Notes under the pieces: model-generated
The model's input: the letters and a program-made list of their open reading frames with translations, nothing else
Told to the model about the DNA's origin: nothing
Database searches by the model: none
Position numbers and translations under genes: made by a program
NCBI GenBank assembly: GCA_007258455.2
Contig: VDFB02344277.1
Location: forward strand, 118,664 to 182,663
DNA: 64,000 bases
Direction: 5' to 3'
From: Sequoia sempervirens
Taxonomy: Eukaryota; Streptophyta; Pinopsida; Cupressales; Cupressaceae
In this document: in pieces, positions 43,703 through 56,755 of the stretch
Numbering within the stretch: position 1 is the first letter of the stretch
How the letters are laid out: every line of letters begins with the position of its first letter

Positions 43703-45914
43703 TGTAACAATCACATTGTTAATGACAGTAAAATTTTCATTATTTTCATCTCAAGTGAATAAAATATGATGCCATGACATAGCAATAAATTTTTTTCTTC
43801 AAATAATGTAACTTACACACATAATAAAAATAACACAAATTCCAATTTGTCATTGCATTCCAAAGTAATTTAAAATTCTTCCCAAATCATAGATGTCATA
43901 TTGAACAAAGATGTCAACAATATACAATGAGGATTCCATTCCAATATAATAATTTCACAAATTACAATATTCCAAGAATGTACACTATTACAACCACAAC
44001 TCCACCGAGCTTTAGAGCATAAGATATAGATGGTCCAAGAATCCGCCTTTCAAAACCTTGGCCTTTTGTCACCTGTTGAGAAGGAGAAGCATCACTCAAG
44101 TGCTTTTTTGCCAACCACAAACTCATATGTGGTCCCCCGCACATCTATCAATGAATTTTCCCTTGATGAAGGTATTGGTTGCAGAGCCATTTATTATAAC
44201 ACCATTCAGGCCAGTGTTATGTCACATTCATAAAGGATTTTATATTTCTCTAGAGTATCTCATGCATTCGAAATATGGATAGAATTGGACGAGCTTCGAT
44301 GAGTCTCAAGCATCACTATCTCACGATTGGAGTCTTCAAGTTTCCTACTTGAAGTGTTTCTCCTCGGTGTCGCAATGTCGGTGATGGTCTACCATTCACT
44401 TCCACTGCAGGCTGGGTGTTTTAGATTAAGACCACTATATCTATGCTTAGAAATCCATATCAAGAGCCGTCCTAGGAGATAGCCTATCGCCACCAAACGA
44501 CTGGGTACCCTGGCCTCAATAAGAAAAATTACTAGTTCCACCTTCCATGGAAGGATAACAAAATTACAAGAGATAGCACTAATCTCTACCATGAAATGAA
44601 ATGTATCACAAGGTATAGGTGTACGCCAAAACCCCGCCCAGCATCTAAACTTATATACAAGTATTATGAATCCTAATACTTATCGTAGGTCCTCCTCCTA
44701 TGCTTAGATGAAATTACAAACAAATGCACATACAAGAGTAAATAGTTTCCCGCTTTTCGCTTAAAGAGAGAAACAATTTATTTCCCTATATACAGTAACA
44801 AGTTAGACTAGTTTACAAAAAAAACAATGCACTTAATAACTGAGCACTTCGGAATAAAAACAAAGTAGAGATATAACAAACACCTATGATAATCATAACC
44901 AATTGAAACAAAATAAAGGCACAACCTTCAGATTAACTCTGATATCTTGTTATTATTTAATGAATGCAGTGGCGGTTTCTAGCAGTCCTTTGAAAAGAAT
45001 GCTGCTTTTCTGAGGATAATAAACTCATTTGTAATGCTTGAGGAGTTCATATCTACTTGGAAAAATATTATAGGAAGAATATAACTAAAATGCAAAAATT
45101 GCTTAGAAATATTGCATAGAAAAGCACGTAAACTTGTATGATGAAGGCATCCCAAATAGATGAACTCATTCCTCTATTTATATAACAACCGGGTGCTCTC
45201 ATAGCCTATAGATTAGGCATGATCCTTGGCAGAAAAATGCATGCATAGAAACACATTTAACTTAGCCAAAAGGTTGTGAATTTGCAAGCTCTTACTCAAC
45301 TTAAGTAGCTACAAATCAAATCTCAAATTTGACAGCAAATAAAGACCAATTCAAATATGCATATGCTAGAATTCGATTTGCATCTCCAAAAAGACATCTA
45401 CAGTTAAGAGGATTCAAAGGTGGCACCAATATCATAACTATCATTTCAGAGATGGTGTGAATTCCTTCAAGGAGGATTTAGTAAAAAACAAGTGAATGAC
45501 ATTTAAGCTTGTGTCGACCAAGTCAAAGGATGAGTCGATTCCTATATTTAATTGGATTGACATAGTTGTTGAAATGCTTTTACAGTTATTTGATCATTTC
45601 CAACTATCATGATAATTCTGTTTACTAAGTCAAATTTTCCTCATAAACAGGCGTCGACCTTTTCTATTTGATCATCAACTTAAATGTTTTTGTTTTGCAG
45701 ATTTACAAAACTCTTTTGATTGATGATAGCAAGAGCACTAAAAGCGGCCCAAAGTATACAGTCATAGCTATTAAAAAAGTTAGCCTCCAAGTTATTCATG
45801 GTAATCAACTTTAAACCCATACATATAGCATGATAATTTAGCTTATATTCATTGCTCAAAATAATCGATTTCAAAGAAAATATCTTTATAAACATATATG
45901 TATTTATATTCACA

Positions 45915-45977
<63 letters not shown>

Positions 45978-47111
45978 CACACACACCACACACACACGCT
46001 TATATATGTATATTATATTTCCACATTTTATCATGGCAATAGCTTCCAGCCTGGCATGCGCTAATAAATCGGTATACAAAAGATACGCCAAGACAATATT
46101 ATGACGTTTATGCTTTGGTCAGCATGCTTATATATATTTGATTGCACCATTAAGCGCCGCCATTCGCTATATACGCGCGCGCATAATTACATAGGCAATA
46201 TGTTTTACACACACACGCCATATCAAGTTATCGCTGCCTTCTTATCCTATTCTCGTCAATACACACATTTGTTAAGTATATATATATATATATTCACATA
46301 TATATAATTGATCCCCCATGTGAGTATGTGATTATTTCTACTTACACATACATGCATATGATTATGCTCTCACACATGAATCAATGTTTGTACATACTCA
46401 TATACACGCATACTTTTGATGTAGATATGTATCGACGAAAAGCTCAGAGACACATAATATCATAATAACATTTATATACATATATGCATGTCTATACATA
46501 TGTCGTCACAGTTGTATGGACATCCCATTATATCCATCGTACATGTATGTCGACATATGCATATATCTTGAAATACACAATCAATCGCACAAACAAGTAC
46601 AATAACATGAGGAAGGAATCACAAGCTCAAATAGATAATCATCAACTAGGCATGCATTCAGTAATAATCAAGACCCTTTCAAATGCAGAAACATTACCCT
46701 AAGGGTGCTTACCTACTTCCCACATGATAACCTGACTCAATCATTCTACTGTGGTGTGTGTAAGCTTAGATAAGTTACATTATTGGTTAGCTAACCAAGA
46801 CCTTCTCTTGAGTGATACTTCCCCTTCGCCTAGAGGAATGAACATATACTTGCATCCATATTCTCAAAATATGTCCAAGGTAGTCATCTATTCAACAAAA
46901 TATGCATTACACATAATACATCTCCATAGTTAGAATATTAATTCAATAACTATCCATTTCACATAAATTCATTCCTTCATGTAATATTTAAATGAGATGG
47001 CATTTATTCATAAAGTAGTGATAACAAAATGCACACACAATTTATTCATACATTGAATTCACATTACATTTATATTTTACTGTACATAGTAATATTAAAT
47101 GGGATATAACA
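43703..47111 (-). mobile_element. LTR (minus orientation), 3.4 kb
   Basis: Plus-strand ends TGTAACAATCACATTG and GGGATATAACA, the latter beside a polypurine tract read on the minus strand (plus TACTTCCCCCCTTGTG, 47112-47127). The left 1.5 kb (R/U5) matches 50910-52250 in long stretches (for example the 200 bp from CAAGTGAATAAAA.ATGATGCC on). The minus-strand TATA box is at 45176-45186. U3 (45190-47111) contains the compound microsatellite at 45917 and has no counterpart in the other LTR. Confidence 0.65.
45917..45998. repeat. Compound (AT)n-(AC)n microsatellite
   Basis: About 27 AT units (45918-45971) followed by ATAACACACACACCACACACACACG. Further short TA and CA/TG runs occur at 46190-46310. 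The ORF pair with runs of Tyr-Ile here is an artefact of this repeat. Confidence 0.95.
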
Positions 47112-47127
47112 TACTTCCCCCCTTGTG

Positions 47128-50100
47128 AATCATCGTCCCCAATGATCTATATCACTTTAACATAGAGATAAATTCAAATAAATTTTTACTTAGCATTCTC
47201 AAAATATGTAAGATTTATAAACATTCATCCTATATAGCATTACTCCTTGCAACCTTGTCCCCCATAGACTTTGCATCAAATGTCCTTGCTATCGCATAGG
47301 GAAAACTTGTATGTCCCACACATACTTACTCTTTCAAGAGCTTAGGTGTTATATTCATAATATATCTTATGTACATTCCATGTACATTAATATATGAATA
47401 ACATATGACACCTATACTATGGTGACTAGAAGGCACACTCTCATTGGCTCACAAATTTATCCTTAGTATAATCCAAATAGAAAGGAATAACAATGCATTA
47501 TACACTACACCATGGGTCCCATCCTTCCCTTTGGTATTTACACTTCAAACAACTCAGAAGATGAGTCCGTCCATCACTTACACACCTATTTACTTTAACC
47601 AAAAGTAATGGCCTTGATCACTTGTCTGTTTTGAGCACAATTTTTCTCTTGGACATCTTTCATTTATGATACTATTTCACACTTAAGCTTTGTATCAACA
47701 ATGTTTCTTTGATCTCTTCGATCTCTTCGATCTATTACTCCTCTTGACAAACTATCAAGTCTAAGGTTAACCCTATTCCCTAGCCTATTTTAGCCTAATA
47801 GAGTTTCCAACCTTCCTTTCCATATAATGGATCAACCTCAATATTAGAAGTTTACAAGTACTCAACAAATCATTTAAGATTTGCTTTTCCTCTTTTGCCT
47901 GATTGGTTACAATAATATATTGCTTATTCATTCTATTGAATGTCTCGTAGTGTGGTCATGGTCTACACAACCTTATCATTATTTGATTGTTCACAACTAA
48001 GACTACCTTTTAAGGAATTCTACGCTACTACCTCATACAATATATTACTTAGGATTGAAATCCTATAAATCAAGTTTCCAACCATGTTGGTTACCTTGGT
48101 GAGTTTGTCCACCACAAATTTATGTCAGTTCCATTGACATAGATAGGTTAAGTTGTCTTGCATTCTACTACTTCCCCTCTGGAATCTCAAGAGAGTAGAC
48201 ATATCCTACCAATTATGACATCTTGTCTTCATTCCTTGGCACATTAGACATTATCTTGCTATATACTTAGCAATATCTTACTCCATCTTTTCTAGGTTTT
48301 AGTGGTTCTTCACCCAACAAATAACTCTGTCACCCCAATGTCCTACCTCTGACATCAATTTTCTCATTCCATCCCTTAATTCTCCAAAATTTTGGGTATA
48401 TAGTCTCTTTTATATTCCATTTTAGTCTATTCTCGACTAAGTGAAAACCTACTTTGTGGACTCATGCCACATGTAACTCCCAACTAATAATGGTTAGGGG
48501 TTTTACAGAGATAAACCTCATTTATCTTAGGACATCCATTCCATGAATTTCTTTTGTCCTTGGATTATTTCCAAAGATGTAATCCATCTTTCAACTCAAT
48601 CTAATTTTCCTAATTAAAATTGGTACTATTTTCAAGTATTTAATCCTCATTCAGTCATGTTGGTTCCTAGAAGATATCAAATTTAATTGCATACCCAATT
48701 GTTGAGCATGGAATTCTCTCCTTAGCTTAAGTGGTTCACTTAATCACTTAGGTGAGTCTTAATCTCAATATACCCTAATCTTTAGATTAAGTCCTCAACC
48801 ATGACTGGTCTGATTATATAGGTTACTCTAACCCTATATGTTCCAATCAAGACCAAATGTAAAACTCAACCCAAATAAGTTATTTCCAACATATAGGTGT
48901 TAATGAGTAGCCTAGTACATATTCCAACCCAATAGGTAAAACTTAACCTAAGGTTTCTCTCTTTAATCAAATGAACTTCTCATCCCAAATAGGTTATTCT
49001 TAACCCAAGGTTTCATTTGAGTATAAAGTATGATCAAATAATCATTGCAATAAAGATATTTTGATGTGGTTCACATAACATCACATCATATCTTACATAC
49101 CTTTACTTTTGCAATGCTAACCCTTATCATTCCCAAGGTTCCTTAGCATAGTGGGCTGCAACATCAAGTTGCTTCACAACATTGATATATTTCACAATAT
49201 GTAGTATTACTACCTGTGAATAGAAATAACATCATTATCTAAATCCCCCATATTAGGTATATAGGAGTTTAGAGACACTTTCATTTAATTCATGAGTAAT
49301 CTAGATCTTCAATTGTCTATCTCATAGACAATGATCTTCTCTTTCATGATCAAGTTATCTACCTATCCTTTCCTTAAGGCATCAATGATAATAGCTATCA
49401 ATTTTACAATCAATATATATACAAGGTATGGTGTGATAATAGGTCACAACTCTTGACCTTTTCACTATTTCTCTACAAGAAATTACAATACCTAATCCTC
49501 GTGGTCATGAGGTATATGACTTAATTGTCATCATGACTTATTAAGAAGTCAAGGTTCTTCCAAATCAAAAACATATCCATGCTTTTCATTGGGCGGGGTA
49601 CTTAATATGAGTCAATCCACTCTCTTCCTTCCGCCCTTTAGTGTTTTCACAACATTAGATCAACTCAAAGTTGAACTCCTAGCAAATATTTGCTTTCATG
49701 AAATGATTTAACATTCCTTGTTGTTGGATTTCTATGGCCTTTTCTTGCCTTAATGACATACCTTAAATATACTTTTTCCCAAAGTTAGGTTCCTTGTTGA
49801 TTTCTAACTCATAGGTTCAACATTTTGGATCATCCAATAGGATATCTAATGAATAATCAACAACTTTACAAGATAACATTCATTGTTACTCTTTCCAATA
49901 TCCCCCTTGTGGAGGAATATCCATACTCACAAGCCTCTTTTGTTGAAGTACTCTTCAACTTAGAGAGTTGTTTCCTTACAACTTCTATTGATTTGACACA
50001 TAGCGTCATATCAAATTCCATTTCCTTTTGGAACCTCTAATGTATGTAGGTTTTTATTGACACGTTGGTGAGTTCTACTTATACTCCAACCAATCTTATG

Positions 50101-50890
50101 TACTCTCCAAATCTTTGTTAGATCAATATGTTTTACCTTTTCAGGATTCTTTCTCACACTCACCTTTCCAAGTGATTTTGTCCCAAATCTTGGTACATTG
50201 TGACCTTATACACTCTAAGGTTTACTTGGTTTCTTTTCTCACCTTAACAAAAACTCCAAATTGTTCTCATCAATTTTGGCTGGTGGAAACATGTCCACTT
50301 CTTGATTACTTCTTTATGACCATTATGGTTTTTTCCCTTATTCCTAAGATACTACCTCTTTTCTTATAGGTTCCTAGCCTTGAACATAAATTAAATTCAA
50401 GTCAAGAGTTCTCCAACCTCTTAGATGCTTCCTTCGTTGACTTTCTACTTTGATCCATATTATGCCAATAATAAATACTCATGGATTCATAGTATTCTTC
50501 CTAAATCCAAGAATCCTTGACTATGTGACTATAGGTTGCTATCAATAAGGGAGATTCTCTTAATCTTCTTTATCCCTCAGAGTTTATATCTATCTGTAGG
50601 ATTAAGGTATATATTGGTTATTCTTCCTAACCTTCCTACATAACCTGATTGCATAATCTTCCACAATCTAAGGGGATATAATAAAAAGTTGTTGGTTTAG
50701 GAGTTTCCACTCCAGGGACGACTCTTAACTAGTCCCAAAATTAAAAAAGTTTATAGGAATTCTCATCTTCCTTTTAATTTCTCCATGTTCTTTTCTCTTG
50801 TCATCTTGGTGTAAGAACATTTCAACCATTATCTCCGATAAGGTTCACGTAACACTTACGTAATGAGCTTATAGTTTTTAGTGTTGAACC
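47128..50890 (-). mobile_element. Internal region of a very decayed minus-strand element
   Basis: Bounded by a polypurine tract on the left and a tRNA-iMet primer site on the right, so it is structurally the body of a Ty3/gypsy or Copia element on the minus strand. I could not confirm gag or pol domains by eye. A region near 50440-50290 reads weakly like a gag start (MDQSRKSTKEASKRLEN). The open stretches 49825-50040 and 50115-50369 on the plus strand show nothing recognisable. Confidence 0.4.
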
Positions 50891-50907
50891 TAGTAGCTCT
50901 GATACCA
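50891..50907 (-). other. Primer-binding site, tRNA-iMet
   Basis: Minus strand TGGTATCAGAGCTACTA next to the LTR end GTTGTTACA. Confidence 0.8.
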
Positions 50908-50909
50908 CA

Positions 50910-52735
50910 TGTAACAACTGCATTGTTAATCTAGTAAACTTTCCAATGTTTTCACCTCAAGTGAATAAAACATGATGCCATGACATAGCAATAAAAAAAT
51001 TTCTTCCAATAATATAAATTACACACATAATTGAAATAACAAAAATTCCAATTTGTCTTTGCATTCCAAAGTAATTTACAATTCTTCCCAAAGCATAGAT
51101 GTCATATTGAACAAAGATGTTAACAATATACAATGAGGATTCCATTCCAATATAATAATTTCACAAATTACAATATTCCAAGAATGTACACTATTACAAC
51201 TACAGCCCCACCAAGCTTCAGAGCATAAGATATAGATGGTTCAAGAATCTGTCTTTCAAAACCTTGGTCTTTTGTCACCTGCCGAGGAGGTGAAACATCA
51301 CTCAAGCACTTTTCCACCAACCACAAACTCATATGTGGTCCCCCACACATCTATCAATGATAGATGACCCTTCCCTTCGATGAAGGTATTGGTTGGGTAA
51401 CCTTGTATGACATACCATTATGAGCTTATAACCTAGTCATGTGTCCTACATGACTAGGATTTTATAACCTATGCTAGGTAGCCCTCATGCATTAAAATAA
51501 ACACGATGAACTAAAAATGGAGTCTCAACATCACACTATCTATAGTGGAGTCTTCGAACTTTCACACTACTTTGGCCAAAGTGTTCTCACTCAGTATAAT
51601 CAAGCGATGGTCTACCATTCACCTACACTATGGCAAGCTCATTTTGACTTAAGACCACTATATCTATGCTTAGGCAATCCATCTCCATGGGAAAGCTACT
51701 CCCCAAGATAACCTATCTCTTAAACAACCTAAGGTAACAAAACTCAATAAGCAAAGTACTAGTTCCATCCCTTCACATGATAATAATCCTAGGAGTAACT
51801 TACTAATCCTTTACCATAAGTAAATATCTAGGTATGAGTGTACCTTAAGCTACCCATGTTTAAACATATCTAGTATTAACATAATACTAATACTTATGTC
51901 AAGCAATCTCCTATCATGGAGTAATTACAAACACTGCACATACAAGTAAATAGTTTCCACTTTTCTTTCAAAGCAAACAATTATTTTCCCTATATGCAAG
52001 TCACAAGTTAATACTAGTTTAAACAAACAAGACATAACTCTTCTAAACATAGAATAAATAGAAGTAGAATATCCTCATGGCTGTGATAAGCTTTCCAATT
52101 GGATAATAACGAACACAACACTTCTAGAACAACAACAATCTTGTTATTGATCCACCAACAAGTCTCACAGTCCTTTAACAAATGCTACTTCTCACAAGAT
52201 AGTAAACTCACTATAATACTTAAGGATTCTCCTCTCTCTACTTAGTAGAATAACAAGAGGAAAATGCAAGATCCAAGGCTAGAAAGAAGCTAGAATGAAG
52301 CTAGAGACACAAATGGATTGAAAAGATAACATTTAAGGAGAGAGGAGAAGCAAAAGGAAGCTTCCCAGGTGGTTACAAGGCATCCCAAGCTGTTACAACC
52401 AACAAAACTTGTTGACAAGTGGAAAACATGCTCGAAGGTGGTTATTTGAAAGTCGAAACATTGTAGGATACTAGCGCGATGCACATACGTCTATGCAACA
52501 CTCTAGTGTCTAGACACATCACACTACAAAACAACACGAACAAGAAAAGCACAAGGTTTGACACAAAGCTGGTGCATGGAGGTAGCTATTGAAAGGGGTC
52601 CTAAGCATCCTGAGAGGGGAAAAAGGCTGATGCAGGGGCTAAAATGAACCTATAAAAGATTCTAAGGGAATGGACACTAAAGTGTGTGCAAGAATGTATG
52701 TGAAATTGCAAGGGGTGCAAATTTATGCCATTACA
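50910..52735 (-). mobile_element. LTR (minus orientation), 1.8 kb
   Basis: Plus-strand ends TGTAACAACTGC and GCCATTACA (TGTAA/TTACA inverted). The R/U5 part resembles 43703-45150. On its left is a primer site; on its right is a polypurine-like TTTTTCCCCCACTTTAGC (52736-52753; GCTAAAGTGGGGGAAAAA on the minus strand). It is therefore placed as 5' LTR of the left body and 3' LTR of something on the right. U3 does not match that of the left LTR. Confidence 0.55.
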
Positions 52736-53344
52736 TTTTTCCCCCACTTTAGCGAGCATATAAATCTACACTAATATGCACACTAAAGGAAATCTACTAA
52801 ACATAAATAACATCATTATGCCAAAAGGATACTATAGAGGAAACAAATAACTCTTCAAATCAAGGAAGCATGCCCCTAGGCTGAAAACCTGCAAAACAAA
52901 TGAATTAGACAAGAAAAACTTGCACAAGACAACAATGTTATAACATAAAAACACACACACATGCACCTAACTAACTAACAATATTTGAGTCAGCAAAGTG
53001 AAAGAGACCTTGATGTAGAAGATTGTCTCAATACTATGCGTTGTCCCCAAATGAAACACTAACACATAGTAGAATTCTAAAATGAAGAGAAGAATGAACC
53101 CAAAAGACAAGGAAGCAACCAATGTTGAAGAGAGAAAGAGCATATACTGAGGATGAAGAAGATGCAAGTCTTCAATTTGGTATACACAAAATTGAGAAGA
53201 GAATAGAAAAGGGTCAAGAGAGAGCAAGAAGGAGGAATGAAAATTCCAAAAGAGATGGTTCCATAGGTACTCTCTTCTAAGGAGGTTTGACCAAAATGCA
53301 CCGAAGGCCCATAGACCAATGATGGACAAATATCGTAGGATGAA

Positions 53345-53640
53345 AGTGTCTTATAGGCCCACAAACCTACAAGTAGGCAACCCTTAAGATCTCTCACATG
53401 AAGGAAGCCCCGTATAGTAAGTGCTTCATAGGCCCACAAACTTGCAAGGAGGTGTCCTCCAAGATCTCTCACATGGAGGAAACCCAAATATGCAAGTGCC
53501 TCATAGGCCCGTAGACCTGCAAGGAGGTGTCCCCCAAGATCTCTCACATGGAGAAAACCCAGCTATGTAAGACCTTACAAGCCCCCAGACCTACAAGGAG
53601 GCATCCCCCAAGATCTCTCACATGGAGGAAGCCCAAAGAA
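53345..53640 (-). repeat. 75-bp tandem repeat, four copies
   Basis: AGATCTCTCACATG ends at 53400, 53475, 53550 and 53624, so the period is 75, 75 and 74 bp. On the minus strand three copies read open as a 25-residue unit (RDLGGHLLAGLRAYEALAYL plus GFLHV). The fourth unit has lost one base. Confidence 0.88.
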
Positions 53641-53790
53641 GGAGACTCTGTAGAGTCGGATTGGAAAGTGGCTTTATAGATGCACTTGCAAAGTGACATG
53701 TTTACTCATAGATAAAAGATGTCTGAAAATAAAGCATCCACGCAAGCAATCAAGCAGACAATCATGCAGATCATCGACAAGTTGGAAGTC

Positions 53791-53990
53791 CTTCAAAGGG
53801 GTCCCTTGGGAACCCTTCAAAAGAAGAGGGGTCCATTCAAGGGATGCATTGTTTGAAAAGCAAGGTCTAGTCAGGCTGCAACAAAGCTAGATGCAAATGA
53901 TTTCACTCAAGAGAAAAGCTTTCAAAAGGGGTCCATTGGGAACCCTTCAAGAGAGAAAGGGGTCCACTCAAGGGATGCTTCATTTGAAAG
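53791..53990. repeat. Pair of about 70-bp repeats, 130 bp apart
   Basis: TTGGGAACCCTTCAA and GGGGTCCA.TCAAGGGATGC occur at 53806-53845 and again at 53936-53975 with small differences. Confidence 0.75.
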
Positions 53991-54120
53991 ACATAGAGAA
54001 GAGAGGGGGTCCTTAATAAGGACACACATCTCCAGAATAAATTATCACTATCCCCAACAAATAGGGGAGGAGAACCATGCAAGATACTTAGAACATGTAG
54101 GATAGAGGTAAACCTTGATA

Positions 54121-54873
54121 TCAATTTTCATTTGAAGAAGAGATAGGTACATCAACAAACAAATGAGTGATGGAACTTGAATCATGAAGTTGTTGTATTT
54201 TAACCTTCAAGGCCTTACATTCACTAGTGGAATGGCCAGACACTTGATGGTATGCACAAAAAGAGTGCTTTTCTTTATCATGTTCATGAAATTTCATACG
54301 TGTTGGAGAAGGAAGAGTAATTAAGTGGAATTTTTTAGGAAGTTGCAAAAAAATACACTCTTGATCAGATATAGAATGAGCAGGAAGCAACCATTTCTCT
54401 TGTGGAGAAAGACTTGACTGCTCACAAGAAGAAGGCACAAAGACAAGAGACAACGAAGGAGGATCTCCATAGAGAGCATTATTCCAGCAACGAGGATCAC
54501 ACTCTTCTATCGGATCACTATCAACCTTCTTGATAGGATTGCCAACATTAACCTCTTTAATAGAAGCACAATCATCTTCTTTAGAAGGAGGACGATCCAC
54601 ATTAAGGACATTACAATTTGTGTCCACATTATCCTATGATACAAAAGAATAATCATCTTTGATAGCAGGCTTGGATAATGTTATCAGAAGGTCTAAGTGG
54701 ATTGGGTCGACTTTATTTTCCCCAACAAAGGAATCAGTAAATTCTAAGGAATCCCAATCATCACCAAGACATGCATTCTTTTGAGGAGAGGTAGAAGGAT
54801 CAAAATTAAGATTCCTTTCTTTAGAAGGATCTTCTTTAGGGACATCTATCTCGAGAGTATCCTTTGTAGTAGG
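54121..54873 (-). pseudogene. Tat-like coding remnant, part after the protease
   Basis: Two minus-strand frames in series (54882-54634 and 54627-54121, one stop between them). The text is acidic and Ser-rich and near 54240-54190 has CAYHQVSGHSTSEC followed by KALKVKIQQL, the CxxHxxxGHxTxxC knuckle that Tat gags carry. Its frame joins directly to 60014 onward once the inserted element 54874-60013 is removed (reading TPTVPTTKDTLEID across the site). I do not know why a knuckle lies after the protease. Confidence 0.6.
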
Positions 54874-56095
54874 TGTAGACACCTAAAAATGGTCTGGAGA
54901 ATCTAATTAATTAAATACGACTTATTTGATTAATTAACCTTAATTCGTCTACTTAGTAAATAAATAGAAATATTTATTTATATTAAGTTCACTATTAATT
55001 CTTCTATTTTATCATATTATTTCCCTCTTAATTAAATAAACAAAATTAAATACTTTGTTTCATTTAATTATTATCATTATTATTTCTTCTATACTTTATC
55101 CATCAATTTTATCCTAAAATTAAATATACAATTTCAAAAGTTGATATTATTTAATTATCTCATTACATTTCTTCTTAATTAAATAAAGATATCCTAAAAT
55201 CTTTAATTTAATTATCATTTTTCTTTTATTTTAATTTAATAAACAACTTCTATAGTTTGTTTTATTAAATTATTTATCCCTCTTTTTGCTAATTTAAATA
55301 AACCAAAAATATTTAAATTATGCATAAATCTAATCCCTCTATTTACTCACCAATAAAATTAGATTTTTCAAATCTAATTAATGCAATTGGCATTCACGGG
55401 AAGATCCTTGGGGACAAACTTGCAGGAAATCCTCTCAATCTTCTGCCTCAAATCTTTCCTCTCATCTTGCCTGGTGTTTTTATGGGGAGGAACAATCCTC
55501 CATGATCAACTCCACCTTCTCATCTTATATCATTCAAATCTCTAGATTGAATCTCAGCCTTTGTTGTGTTACCCCTGTACAAATGTGCTACCAGGAATCT
55601 ATATATACAGCCTTCTGAAGCATCAAAATCATCCAAGAAAATTCGAGAATCATCTTTTATGCAAACTTACTCTATAGGAATTAGTACTCAAGCAACCAAG
55701 AAATAAAGCATTAACATTAGCATTTTAGTATCATCATAGCATCATGGCATCAGTAGATTTCATATCATGGCAGTAGCATCATAGTTTCTTTTTACTGTAG
55801 CTTTCATCCGTCAAGCTTCATTTACAGTAGCATCATATCACTTAGAAATCATTAGAAATCATCACATCATTACATTTAGCATCCATTCCATACTCTAGAT
55901 AGGCATTTTAAACAATTACGGTGCTTACAATCTGAGAGCTTCTGTAATTTGATAAATCTTTGGAGATAGGAGACAATGAGATGCTTTCAGGCTTTTTTGT
56001 GTTTTAAATTAGCTTAATTCATGTTTAATCTTGATACAATGTTTCATTAAGAGGTGTATTTAATTGTAGCTTCTTTACATTTTTTCACATCTACA
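54874..56095 (+). mobile_element. 5' LTR of the LARD-like element
   Basis: Starts TGTAGACACCTAAAAATG; AT-rich U3 with TTTAATTAAA-type blocks; a possible TATA at about 55600 (TATATATACAG). Ends CACATCTACA. The ORF 55320-55505 is LTR sequence and recurs at 59234-59419. Confidence 0.93.
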
Positions 56096-56098
56096 TAT

Positions 56099-56117
56099 TG
56101 GTGCCCACCGTGGGGCC
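56099..56117 (+). other. Primer-binding site, Tat type
   Basis: TGGTGCCCACCGTGGGGCC three bases after the LTR end. It resembles the TGGCGCCCACCGTGGGG sites of Tat/Ogre-like plant elements, suggesting the autonomous partner is of that lineage. Confidence 0.75.
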
Positions 56118-56182
56118 ATACCCCATGTTCTTAACAAGTTTTTCTGAAAAGTTTTCATATAGGGATCTAGCGTGACCCATTT

Positions 56183-56510
56183 TAGCGTGTTCGGAGGATT
56201 TTATAGCGCTTCTGAGGACTGTTCTAGCACTTTTTACGAAAAGTATAGCGCTTCTAAGGACTGTTCTAGCGCTTCTAAACAAAAGTATAGCACTTCATAC
56301 GACTGTTTTAGCATTTCAAATTCACAATCCAACATGGGTTGGTAGGATTATTCAACATCTGTTTAGCGCTTTTGTCTGTTTCTATAGTGCTTCTATCTGT
56401 TTCTTTAGCGCTTTTGTCAATTTCTATAGCGCGTTTGGAGATTTATATAACGCTTCTATCCATTTTTATAACTCTTTTAATCACTATCATAACGCTTCTC
56501 TGTAACTCAT
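56183..56510 (+). repeat. 21-bp phased TAGCGCTT array, 5' cluster
   Basis: TAGCGCTT-type cores begin at 56183, 56204, 56225, 56246, 56267, 56288 and 56309, then after a 55-bp break at 56364, 56385, 56406, 56427, 56448, 56469 and 56490. Every spacing within a block is exactly 21 bp although the units differ by many substitutions (TAGCACTT, TAGTGCTT, TAACGCTT). AGCGCT is a palindrome. In block two the units read as a heptad ALLSxSx. A further TAGCG lies at 56168. Confidence 0.93.
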
Positions 56511-56554
56511 TTTCTGGATCCGATGCATTCACGACCAGTAAATTTCATTTTGGG

Positions 56555-56755
56555 TTGGACTAAAAAAAATCAATCTAGGATAGACACTTCTTTAGTTGGT
56601 TTAAAATGGATCAATCCTAGGATAGTCACATTTTCAATTGGACTAAAATTTATCAATCTAGGGTAGTCATCAAACATTTCAAATTTGGAGTTAAAATGAA
56701 CACCATGTCTTTTTGTGAAGCAATATCTTCACTGTGAAGCAACATCTTCACATAG
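56555..56755 (+). repeat. 42-bp repeat (3 copies) and paired small hairpins
   Basis: TTGGACTAAAA...TCAATCTAGGATAG-type units start at about 56555, 56597 and 56640. They are followed by two tandem 20-bp units TGTGAAGCAAYATCTTCAC (56714-56752), each able to fold GTGAAG against CTTCAC. Confidence 0.65.

Larger units (their letters stand above)
52754..54120. other. Repeat-bearing sequence below the second Tat-like region
   Basis: On the minus strand this follows the Tat-like coding remnant. It holds two repeat sets (75-bp units at 53345-53640; a 130-bp spaced pair at 53791-53990). No domain is recognised; the open minus-strand stretches 53329-52967 and 53547-53077 derive partly from the 75-bp repeat. 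Confidence 0.35.

Noticed and set aside
45680..46104. Open frames with runs of Tyr-Ile on both strands
   Set aside because: They are translations of the (AT)n microsatellite.
55320..55505. 61-codon ORF repeated at 59234-59419
   Set aside because: Part of the LARD-like LTR; the two copies are LTR duplicates, not a gene family.
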